Below are positions 32,393-38,187 of a stretch of 38,187 nucleotides of DNA, in pieces (the first letter of the stretch is position 1; each line of letters opens with the position of its first letter). The position numbers and the translations under genes were made by a program. A model generated the notes under the pieces. That model was not told the origin of the DNA. It saw nothing but the letters and a program-made list of their open reading frames with translations, and searched no databases. This DNA comes from Chelatococcus sp. (GTDB taxonomy: Bacteria > Pseudomonadota > Alphaproteobacteria > Rhizobiales > Beijerinckiaceae): NCBI GenBank assembly GCA_003248805.1, contig QFQY01000045.1:1-38187 (forward strand), written 5' to 3'.

Positions 32393-32828
32393 CCAGTGCA
32401 TGTGCGAGAGCCCAGCCGGCCGCGGTGAGCCAGACGAAGCCGTTTCCGGAGATGTGGACGAAGCCGAGCCCGCGCTCGGTGCGGTCCTTCAGCCGGTCGT
32501 AGCGCTCGACGAAGAGCCGCTTCCGGGCGGTCGCAGCGCACCAGCCCGGCGCCTTGCCCAGCAGGCGCGAGACCGCGCGCGTTTCGACGGAGCGCGTCTC
32601 CCCCCGTGCGATGGCGGCGCGCCGCAACGACGCCAGGATCCGGATCAGCTGGATCTCCGAGTCCGTCAGGGCCGCGGCGTCGATCTTCGCCAGAGCGCGG
32701 CCGGCCGCCAGAAGGCTGTTCGCCTCGGCCGTCGTGACGCCGAGCTTCTCGCCCAGCGCCTTGCCGAAAAGCCCGTCGCGGCCGAGGCGCTCAGCCTTGC
32801 GGGCGAGCCGGGGATCGAGATCAGACAT
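32376..32828 (-). CDS. Hypothetical phage protein, possible winged helix
   Basis: 150 aa from ATG 32828. The N-terminal helices include KALGEKLGVTTAEANSLL, which reads as an HTH. The C-terminal LKDRTERGLGFVHISGNG and VWLTAAGWALA read as a winged-helix wing. DNA binding is plausible but unproven. Confidence 0.65.
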   Translation of the reverse strand: MSDLDPRLARKAERLGRDGLFGKALGEKLGVTTAEANSLLAAGRALAKIDAAALTDSEIQLIRILASLRRAAIARGETRSVETRAVSRLLGKAPGWCAATARKRLFVERYDRLKDRTERGLGFVHISGNGFVWLTAAGWALAHALDERDA

Positions 32829-33237
32829 GACCGGCCTCCCGCCGGCTGACGATGGCCCAGATGGCCTCCGCCCGCCGGTCGTCGCAGCGCAGCAGGAAGC
32901 GGAAGGGATCGTGCGAGAACTGCTTCCAGCCGAGGACGTCGTCGGCCGCGAGCACGCCGGCCGCCACAAGCTCGTGCAGATCGATGCCGAGCAGGATCCG
33001 CAGGCGGTTGTGAAAGCGATCGAAGCCTTCGGTGCCGCCGCAGCCCTCAAGCATCGCGACGGCGCGGCGCTGCCGATCGGCCTCGACGGCACGGCTCAGC
33101 CGCGCGGCATCGCCCTTCAGCCGGTCGCGGCCCAGCTCGGCGCCGCCGGACACGAGATGGAGCGTCGCGGCGGCGACGGTGGCAGCCGCGTCGAGATCCG
33201 ACATCGGCAGGCGCACGCTGTCGTCGAGCTTGGTCAC
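32821..33237 (-). CDS. Hypothetical phage protein
   Basis: 138 aa from GTG 33237, overlapping the upstream stop (GTGA). Helical with RLRILLGIDLHELVAAGVLA and KQFSHDPFRFLLRCDD. Unknown. Confidence 0.65.
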   Translation of the reverse strand: MTKLDDSVRLPMSDLDAAATVAAATLHLVSGGAELGRDRLKGDAARLSRAVEADRQRRAVAMLEGCGGTEGFDRFHNRLRILLGIDLHELVAAGVLAADDVLGWKQFSHDPFRFLLRCDDRRAEAIWAIVSRREAGHV

Positions 33238-33671
33238 GACACCCTCCGCGCGTTTCGGCGCAGGGCCGGCTGGGGCGCCGGGACGATCTGGCGCAGGCGC
33301 AGCCAGCCCTCGTTCCCGCAGTTCGCCTCGAAATCGCAGCGCGCGCTGTGGCCGGGCGAGGCCTCGACGTGGATCCAGAGGTCGTCGCCCTCGAGCGACA
33401 TGTGCCAGGTCGCGCCATTGGGCGTCCGCAGCGCGACCTTGCCGGCGCCGCGGTCGAAGATGCCCAGCTCCTGCCGAAAAACATCGGCCACGCGCTGCAG
33501 GCGCTGCTTGGCCGCGACCGCGTCGTCGCTGAGCCAGATGGGGTGAAGCGCGCGGTTGACGCGATCCAGAAGCTCGTCGGTCGGACCGGTCTCCGCCACG
33601 GCCGCCTCGATGAGCGCGACCTCGCGGCAGAAATCCGCGACCGGCTCCTCGCAATGCCCGAACCGGCCCAT
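33234..33671 (-). CDS. Hypothetical phage protein
   Basis: 145 aa. The N-terminal half is helical. The second half is a beta segment with ATWHMSLEGDDLWIHVEASPG and a Cys pair (RCDFEANCGNEGW). A 3-nt gap separates its start from the upstream gene's stop. Unknown. Confidence 0.65.
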   Translation of the reverse strand: MGRFGHCEEPVADFCREVALIEAAVAETGPTDELLDRVNRALHPIWLSDDAVAAKQRLQRVADVFRQELGIFDRGAGKVALRTPNGATWHMSLEGDDLWIHVEASPGHSARCDFEANCGNEGWLRLRQIVPAPQPALRRNARRVS

Positions 33672-33674
33672 CGC

Positions 33675-33866
33675 TCAGGCCCCCGCCAGAAGCGCGGACC
33701 AGATCCAGACCGCCCTCATGAAGAGGGCGATGCAGACGATCTCGACGGCGATGAAGACGGCGCTGCGCAGCGAGGGTGCGCCGGCCGAGGCTGGCGGCAC
33801 GTAGCAGCCGCGATAGTCTAGCCGGGGGGAAGCCGGTGCGGCCTCGGAGAGGAGGCGCGCGATCAT
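33675..33866 (-). CDS. Small membrane protein
   Basis: 63 aa from ATG 33866, which overlaps the stop of the repeat protein gene. The C-terminus has a single long hydrophobic helix, SAVFIAVEIVCIALFMRAVWIWSALL (residues about 35-60). Membrane anchored; role unknown. Confidence 0.65.
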   Translation of the reverse strand: MIARLLSEAAPASPRLDYRGCYVPPASAGAPSLRSAVFIAVEIVCIALFMRAVWIWSALLAGA

Positions 33867-34351
33867 GACGCTGCGCCTTTCGCCTGCACCAGCGGCAGGC
33901 TGTCGAGCCAGACGTCGGTGGCGGCCGGCAGTTCCGGCACGGCCGTGACCAGCGGCAGGTTGTAAAGCCTGACGTCGGTGGCGGCCGGCAGTTCCGGCAC
34001 GGCCGTGACCAGCGGCAGGTTGTAGAGCCTGACGACGGTGGCGGCCGGCAGCTCCGGCACGGCCGTGACCAGCGGCAGGTTGTAGAGCCAAACGTCGGTG
34101 GCGGCCGGCAGTTCCGGCACGGCCGTGACCAGCGGCAGGTTGTAGAGCCTGACGACGGTGGCGGCTGGCAGCTCCGGCACGGCCGTGACCAGCGGCAGGT
34201 TGTAGAGCCTGACGTCGGTGGCGGCCGGCAGCTCCGGCACGGCCGTGACGAGCGGCAGGCCGTCGAGCCAGACGTCGGTGGCCGTTTTGAACGCCCCCGA
34301 AGCCAGGGCAGCGTCGAACTGCTCCTGCGACGTGATGATAAGACTGGACAT
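33863..34351 (-). CDS. Leucine-rich tandem-repeat protein
   Basis: A 162-aa protein from ATG 34351. After an N-terminal 24 residues (SSLIITSQEQFDAALASG) it consists of seven 20-residue units of the form ATxVxLYNLPLVTAVPELPA. The regular L-x-x-LPLV-x-x-VPELPA spacing is that of a leucine-rich-repeat-like solenoid. The first and last units have LDG/LDS in place of LYN and serve as caps. Known: similar short repeat proteins occur in phages. Inferred: a protein-protein interaction surface; target unknown. Confidence 0.8.
   Translation of the reverse strand: MSSLIITSQEQFDAALASGAFKTATDVWLDGLPLVTAVPELPAATDVRLYNLPLVTAVPELPAATVVRLYNLPLVTAVPELPAATDVWLYNLPLVTAVPELPAATVVRLYNLPLVTAVPELPAATDVRLYNLPLVTAVPELPAATDVWLDSLPLVQAKGAAS
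33895..34284 (-). repeat. 60-bp tandem repeat within the repeat-protein gene
   Basis: About 6.5 copies of a 60-bp unit, differing at few positions, in frame with the coding sequence. The variant codons along the array run W, R-D, R-V, W, R-V, R-D, W, a mirror-symmetric order. Confidence 0.9.
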
Positions 34352-34380
34352 GGCTGTTCCTTCGACGGGCGCGTCGGTTT

Positions 34381-34692
34381 TCAGGACTGGTGAAAGCGAG
34401 ATCGGTGGGGGCGAACGGCGGCCAGGTAATTGCCGAACAGGCGATCGCGGAGATAGCTCACGGCGGAGCCGCGCCACCGTCCAGGCGCCCGCGGCGTCAC
34501 ATAGGCCCCCACGGCCGCCAGCGCGTGCTGCCGGTCGCGGCGGCGCAGGCGGTTCCACGCCAGTTCGGCCTGGGCGCGGTCCTCGCCCTCCTCCCACGGC
34601 CAGGCGGCGGCGAATTCGGCGAAAGCCGGCGCGACCGTCCACGGCAGGAGCCGGGCGCGCGCAGCGGTCAGGAAGGCAGAGATGGACGACAT
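34381..34692 (-). CDS. First gene of the leftward operon, hypothetical
   Basis: 103 aa from ATG 34692. AERAWNR-like text (AELAWNRLRRRDRQHALAAVGAYV, then YLRDRLFGNY) resembles the small helical domain found in phage replication-linked or DNA-binding proteins. It is the first gene after the operator-flanked promoter, so it is made early. Function uncertain. Confidence 0.65.
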   Translation of the reverse strand: MSSISAFLTAARARLLPWTVAPAFAEFAAAWPWEEGEDRAQAELAWNRLRRRDRQHALAAVGAYVTPRAPGRWRGSAVSYLRDRLFGNYLAAVRPHRSRFHQS

Positions 34693-34724
34693 CGGCTCAG
34701 CCCCGGATGCGTTGGGATGAGCCA

Positions 34725-34765
34725 GAAATAACTTAAATTATGAACCTGTCAATAACAAAAGTTAT
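34725..34765 (-). promoter_or_regulatory. Leftward early promoter (PL-like) with two operators
   Basis: On the minus strand, a perfect -35 TTGACA (34747-34752) is followed after 16 nt by TATTTC (34725-34730). Operator-like ATAAC-AAAA-GTTAT (34752-34765) abuts the -35, and ATAACTT-AA-ATTAT (34728-34741) covers the -10. These share the half-site of the operators between the repressor and Cro genes. Inferred: the prophage repressor shuts off the long leftward operon here. Confidence 0.75.
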
Positions 34766-34838
34766 AATTCTCGCGGGCCGCAGCTCCGTCCAGGCCGACG
34801 GACGAACTCATTTGAACCCGCTCAAGCAGATCTGGAGA

Positions 34839-35288
34839 TCACGGCTTTCTTTTCGGCTGCCTCGCCGAGCAAGCGACATCGGCCCTTTCGTACCGCTCGC
34901 CAAAGGCCATGCGGACGTCGCGGCATTGAGAGACGCTCATCCCCACGCTGCTTGCGTAGGTTTCCGTATCGCTAAAGGCCTCGGAGATCGCCAAGAGAAT
35001 GGCAAAGGCAACGAAAAGCAAAATTGGAGTAGAGACTATCCACGCGGCGACTTTCCAAGGCGAAGTACGCTTAGGAGCGACTGTTTTTTGTACCGGCAGC
35101 GGGGGCGGAGCTAGCGTTAGCTCTGGCAGATTTCCCGCCCTTGTCCAATCGGCGAGGCCTTGTCGCCAGACAAGAACATCTCGACCGTCGAGTCTTTTGC
35201 CCAACTCGGCAATCAGGTCATCACGAGATATCGGGCCAACTTTTGCGCCGAGAGCGGCGTAGAACCACTGCTGCGATACGTCCGACAT
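34839..35288 (-). CDS. GYF_2 (DUF4339) domain membrane protein
   Basis: 149 aa from ATG 35288. GYF_2 domain at residues about 7-57 (WFYAALGAKVGPISRDDL and RQGLADWTRAGNLPEL), a proline linker, then one transmembrane helix (WIVSTPILLFVAFAILLAI, about 83-101) and a short Cys-containing tail. The GYF face likely binds a peptide in the cytoplasm. It lies between the early operon promoter and the repressor gene, so it is expected to be made in the lysogen. The 178-bp gap upstream (35289-35466) shows no gene. Confidence 0.82.
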   Translation of the reverse strand: MSDVSQQWFYAALGAKVGPISRDDLIAELGKRLDGRDVLVWRQGLADWTRAGNLPELTLAPPPLPVQKTVAPKRTSPWKVAAWIVSTPILLFVAFAILLAISEAFSDTETYASSVGMSVSQCRDVRMAFGERYERADVACSARQPKRKP

Positions 35289-35466
35289 ACGCGCCCCCCT
35301 GCACAGTCCCGGCTAGACCGACGCGGCGGGCGGCTACTTCTTGCAGCAGCCGCTGAATGCGCCCAACCTATAGTTGACGGACACTTAACCCTATGCAACC
35401 GTGAACATAAAGGGAACGCCAGTTGCGTGCGGGGGCGGCGGTTGAGCAAAACCAAGCGATATCGAA

Positions 35467-35847
35467 TTATTCGGGCCTTTTTGCAGCTTTCCGACGCCGG
35501 CCAGCTTCGGGCTTTAGACCTGTTTCGGCAGCAACTGCGTCAGAAATCGTTGCCAGGATCCGGTCGAACCGCTCGGGCGAAATCTTCTCGAGCATGCGGT
35601 TCGCCTCGGCGAGCCGACGCGAGCGCTCAGGATCCGGTAGCTCCACTGCTTCCGCCCTGCCCTCCGTCAGAAGGCTGAGCGGAAGATCGAGGGCCTGAAG
35701 CACGGCGGGCAAGAACTTTGATTGCCTGGTCATGCTCTTCTCGATCTTCAGGATCGCCGGCTGGCTGACGCCAGATTCGCGAGCGAGATCAGCCTGGGAC
35801 CAGCCTCGGCCCCTCCTCGCCTCTCGAATTTTTTCACCGAGTTCCAT
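35467..35847 (-). CDS. Prophage repressor, XRE/CI-like
   Basis: 126 aa if ATG 35847 is used. HTH_3 domain: ELGEKIREARRGRGWSQADLARESGVSQPAILKIE (outline residues 2-36), then a second helix region and a basic C-terminus (RRRKAAKRPE). Starts at 35898 and 35904 are in frame, but they would lie across the operators; I prefer 35847 because the three operator sites and a -10-like TATCGA (35883-35888) then fall upstream. No LexA/CI-like peptidase domain is present, so induction is not by RecA-stimulated cleavage in the usual way. Confidence 0.85.
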   Translation of the reverse strand: MELGEKIREARRGRGWSQADLARESGVSQPAILKIEKSMTRQSKFLPAVLQALDLPLSLLTEGRAEAVELPDPERSRRLAEANRMLEKISPERFDRILATISDAVAAETGLKPEAGRRRKAAKRPE

Positions 35848-35857
35848 CGCGACATCA

Positions 35858-35927
35858 ATAACTTCCGTTATTGCGCTCGTCTCGATAACTTTTGGCATTG
35901 ACATTCAATAACTTTCGTTATTTTTAT
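35858..35927. promoter_or_regulatory. Divergent promoters with three repressor operators
   Basis: Sites at 35858-35871 (ATAACTTCCGTTAT), 35885-35898 (ATAACTTTTGGCAT, right half degenerate) and 35908-35921 (ATAACTTTCGTTAT), centres 27 and 23 bp apart. A TTGACA at 35898-35903 with a -10-like TTTTAT at 35922-35927 would drive Cro rightward. The layout resembles lambda OR. Confidence 0.78.
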
Positions 35928-36186
35928 GAACGCCATGAACGTGGCGGACATGCTTCAGGCAGAGATCGATCGAGCCGGCTCCGAGAAGAAACTCGCGGAG
36001 CGAGCTGGTTGCTCTCAGGTCGCTATCAACAAGGCAAAACACGCGAACCGCGTGTCGCCGGAAATGGCGGTCAAGCTGGAGCACGCGACCGGCGTGCCCC
36101 GCGATCGATGGCGACCGGACATATTCCGACCCCATCCCGCAAACGATCCGGCTGAGGGCGTCGATCCAGACGTTCGCAGCAGCTGA
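35926..36186 (+). CDS. Cro / YdaS-like antirepressor
   Basis: 86 aa from ATG 35926; ATG 35935 is also in frame and would fit a leaderless transcript from the promoter at 35898-35927. HTH of YdaS type: EKKLAERAGCSQVAINKAKHANRVSPEMAVKLEHATGVPRDRW (outline residues 20-62). Known: such proteins compete with the repressor for the shared operators. Divergent from the repressor over the operator block. Confidence 0.85.
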   Translation: MNAMNVADMLQAEIDRAGSEKKLAERAGCSQVAINKAKHANRVSPEMAVKLEHATGVPRDRWRPDIFRPHPANDPAEGVDPDVRSS

Positions 36187-36244
36187 CTTTAGCCCCGCCG
36201 GTTCGGCGCGGCCCCGCAATACGAAACAGGCTGAGGGTTTCACG

Positions 36245-36703
36245 ATGACGGACATGGCTTTCGGGGTCTCCGGGAGGGCTGCAGACGGCCGATCCTGGCC
36301 GTGCGGCACCGGAGAGGTTTCCCCGGAGTCGGGACAGCTTTCCCCGGAGTTCGGACGGCTGTCCGCCGACGTCGCGCCCGACTGGCTGGAGCGGCTTGTC
36401 GCCTTCCTGAGGCGCCTGCACCCGGTCAAGACGGCCGAGGCCGTCGCCGCGCATTGCCGGGGCCAGGTCTCGGCCGAGCAGGTCCGCAAATGGCTGGCGC
36501 TGCGCAGCGCACCGGGCGGCGTGGCGATGATCTGCCTGGCCTCGGCCTATGGCCCGCAGCTGATGCTGGCGCTCTACGGCCCCTCGCCCATCGGGCGGCC
36601 CGGCTGGCTGGAGCTGGCGCTGAAGGCGATGCGCGTCGACGAGATGGAGCAGCGGCTCGTGGCCCTGCGCCTGGACTGCGACAGGGAGCTCGGGCGGGGA
36701 TGA
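36245..36703 (+). CDS. Hypothetical phage protein with HTH-like core and short repeats
   Basis: 152 aa. An N-terminal linker holds a 7-residue repeat (SPESGQL, SPEFGRL, SADVAPD). The rest is helical (WLERLVAFLRRLHPVKTAEAVA, QVRKWLALRSAPGG), consistent with an HTH-like DNA-binding core. ATGA overlap with the next gene. Function unknown. Confidence 0.7.
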   Translation: MTDMAFGVSGRAADGRSWPCGTGEVSPESGQLSPEFGRLSADVAPDWLERLVAFLRRLHPVKTAEAVAAHCRGQVSAEQVRKWLALRSAPGGVAMICLASAYGPQLMLALYGPSPIGRPGWLELALKAMRVDEMEQRLVALRLDCDRELGRG

Positions 36704-36873
36704 CGACGGCGATGCGGCTTATCACCTCGGCCTGGCTGGCGTTCTGCGCAGTGATGGCCCTGCTTTGGGCCCGGCGCTGGCTGCGGCGGCAGATCCGCGC
36801 CCAAAAGGCACGCGACCGCTACCGCACCTGGCTGGCGCGCGTGGAAGGCCGCAGCCCGCGGCGGGAGGCCTGA
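36700..36873 (+). CDS. Small membrane protein
   Basis: 57 aa from ATG 36700, overlapping the previous stop (ATGA). One hydrophobic helix near the N-terminus (ITSAWLAFCAVMALLWA), then a strongly basic tail (RRWLRRQIRAQKARDRYR), suggesting a membrane anchor with a cytoplasmic basic tail. Confidence 0.6.
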   Translation: MTTAMRLITSAWLAFCAVMALLWARRWLRRQIRAQKARDRYRTWLARVEGRSPRREA

Positions 36874-37569
36874 ATGGCCGTGACCCATTCGACCGTCGCC
36901 TGGAGCGAGGAGGAGGACGACCTTCTCCGCCGCTGCGTCGCCAAGGGCGACAGCGCCTCCGCCATCGCGGCGCTGCTGGGCGATCTCTTCGGGACCGTCC
37001 GGACGCGCAACGCGACGATCGGACGGGCCAGCCGCCTCGGCCTCAGATTTGGCGCTAGCCGCCCGGCGATGGCGATCAAGGCCGCGGCCGCGCGGGAGGC
37101 CGCGAGGCCGGCCCGCAGGGCGCCGCAGCCTTCGTCCCCGCCGACGCTTCCGCCCGCGCCGCCCCCGCGCCCGGCTCATCCGAAACCCGCTCCGGCTGAG
37201 ACGAAGGTCTTCGCGGCGAATCTCCTGCGCCTGAGCGAGCAGCGCCGGGTCGAGGCGGAGCGCGGCCAGCCATCCTTCTTCGCCGAGAAGCTGGCGGAGA
37301 TGGACGCGGCCGGCCCCGATAGCGAGGGCGTGCTGTTCCTGGAGCGCTCGCTGTTCCAGTGCGCCTGGCCGCAGCCGGGCTGGGACGCGGCCCCGGTCAC
37401 CGAAAAGCGCGTCTGCGGCAAGCCGGTCAAGCTGCGGGCGACCGCGCTCGGCGCCGAGCCGACGGCCTGGTGCCCGGCCTGCTTCGAACGGGCGCACACC
37501 TCGGCGCGCCGGAGGCTGGACGTCAAGGGCCTCAGCAGCATCGACCGGAACGTCACGAGGGTCGCATGA
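36874..37569 (+). CDS. GcrA-family cell-cycle regulator homologue
   Basis: 231 aa. N-terminal VAWSEEEDDLLRRCVAKGDSASAIAALLG followed by VRTRNATIGRASRLGLRF is the GcrA DNA-binding domain (SASxIA and TRNAxIG are hallmarks). A proline-rich linker (about 85-110) separates it from a C-terminal part with CAWP (residue about 165), VCGKP and WCPACFE, the cysteine set of GcrA C-termini. Known: in Caulobacter GcrA acts with sigma70 at CcrM-methylated GANTC promoters. Inferred: the phage copy adjusts host transcription. ATGA overlap with the next gene. Confidence 0.88.
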   Translation: MAVTHSTVAWSEEEDDLLRRCVAKGDSASAIAALLGDLFGTVRTRNATIGRASRLGLRFGASRPAMAIKAAAAREAARPARRAPQPSSPPTLPPAPPPRPAHPKPAPAETKVFAANLLRLSEQRRVEAERGQPSFFAEKLAEMDAAGPDSEGVLFLERSLFQCAWPQPGWDAAPVTEKRVCGKPVKLRATALGAEPTAWCPACFERAHTSARRRLDVKGLSSIDRNVTRVA

Positions 37570-38187
37570 TCGGACCGAACCTCGCCGGCACCGGCGCCAT
37601 GCTGGCCCGCCTCGTCGCGCTCGGCGAGCGCTGCGGCCTGCCCGCCAGGATGACGCTGATTCATGTCCTGGACGGCGCGCCGCTGGAACCCGGGCACATC
37701 CCCCCGCCGGGCGGCAGCCGTGTCCCGGTCGGGGGCGAGCATCACGAAGAGACCCCCGCCAGCGCGGCGGCAGCCGCGGCGAGCCGGCGCAATCTCCGGG
37801 CGACGGGCGGGCTCGACGGACTGAAAGACGCGCTCGTCGCCGCGACCGCCGGCGAGATGTCCGGCTTGCGCGCCGTCCGGTCGTCCCCGGTCGGTTTCGA
37901 CGCGGGGCTGGACGGGACGATTGCGGAAGCGATGGCGCATCCGCTGAAGCGCGACCGCATCGCCCATCTCTACGCCACGACCGGCCTGCGCCATGCGGCG
38001 ATCGGCCAGCTCGTCGATACCTCGCGCGGCACGGTGTCGTTCTTCCTGCGCGAGCTGCGCGCAGCCGGAGATCCGCGCGTCGCGAAGGGCGACCTGGCGC
38101 GCGGCTTCGCCACTGCGGCGCCGGACGAAGGCTGCGAGGACGAGGGCGACGGGCCCGATCCCGAGGCGCAGTCCGACCATGCGCACG
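37566..38187 (+). CDS. Hypothetical phage protein with HTH, partial (runs off right edge)
   Basis: At least 207 codons from ATG 37566 to the window end without a stop. The first 120 residues are of low pattern with a His/Glu-rich and Ala-rich linker (EHHEETPASAAAAAASR). A likely HTH follows: RDRIAHLYATTGLRHAAIGQLVDTSRGTVSFFLRELRA (outline residues 138-175). The tail is acidic. A small terminase subunit or transcription regulator would fit; the missing end prevents a call. Confidence 0.72.
   Translation, partial: MIGPNLAGTGAMLARLVALGERCGLPARMTLIHVLDGAPLEPGHIPPPGGSRVPVGGEHHEETPASAAAAAASRRNLRATGGLDGLKDALVAATAGEMSGLRAVRSSPVGFDAGLDGTIAEAMAHPLKRDRIAHLYATTGLRHAAIGQLVDTSRGTVSFFLRELRAAGDPRVAKGDLARGFATAAPDEGCEDEGDGPDPEAQSDHAH

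Noticed and set aside
33895..34284. CRISPR-like array
   Set aside because: The 60-bp units are contiguous, have no spacers and encode an in-frame repeat protein.

Overview
The window is GC-rich and alphaproteobacterial, most likely from the order Hyphomicrobiales (Rhizobiales). The basis is a phage-borne GcrA homologue and a GapR (DUF2312) homologue, both families being centred on this class, plus the chromosomal order tRNA-Tyr / rlmB. It reads as three blocks: an integrated element (1-15,880), a short stretch of chromosome (about 15,866-19,772), and the early region of a lambda-like prophage (about 19,984-38,187).

Block 1 ends in a large serine recombinase whose last codons lie inside the 3' end of a tRNA-Tyr gene. 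The block also holds a DUF4238/SEC-C gene cut by the left edge, a small helical protein, a frameshifted exonuclease I (SbcB-like), five tandem paralogues of an unrecognised helical family, a Lon-like AAA+ ATPase without a protease domain, a companion protein of unknown function, and a RepA-like AAA_25 ATPase. Each of the five paralogues is preceded by a GC-rich terminator-like hairpin and then by a leader hairpin of the same architecture. In the leaders the paired bases change together (CAGCC/GGCTG, TAGCC/GGCTA, CTGC/GCAG), and the start codon lies 16-20 nt after the leader. I recognise neither the protein family nor the RNA. This module (paralogues, leader RNA, Lon-like ATPase) is the best candidate for an undescribed system in the window.

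Block 2 is ordinary chromosome: tRNA-Tyr, rlmB (23S rRNA Gm2251 methyltransferase), a small secreted protein, an MHS-type MFS transporter with a hydrophilic insert, and tRNA-Thr.

Block 3 is a prophage early region. A repressor and a Cro/YdaS-like gene diverge across a 70-bp region with three ATAAC-N4-GTTAT-like operators. A second pair of these operators brackets a TTGACA promoter about 1.1 kb away that drives a leftward operon of some 33 tightly overlapping small genes. Many encode families linked to nucleotides or nucleic acids: SRAP, DUF4326, a J-domain protein, an R67/DfrB-type dihydrofolate reductase domain fused to a phage domain, a MazG-like protein, DUF1643, ASCH, DUF5131 and GapR. 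There are also a lipoprotein, small membrane proteins and a leucine-rich tandem-repeat protein. Rightward, Cro is followed by a small HTH-like protein, a one-TM protein, a GcrA homologue and a gene cut by the right edge. No integrase, terminase or structural gene is in view.
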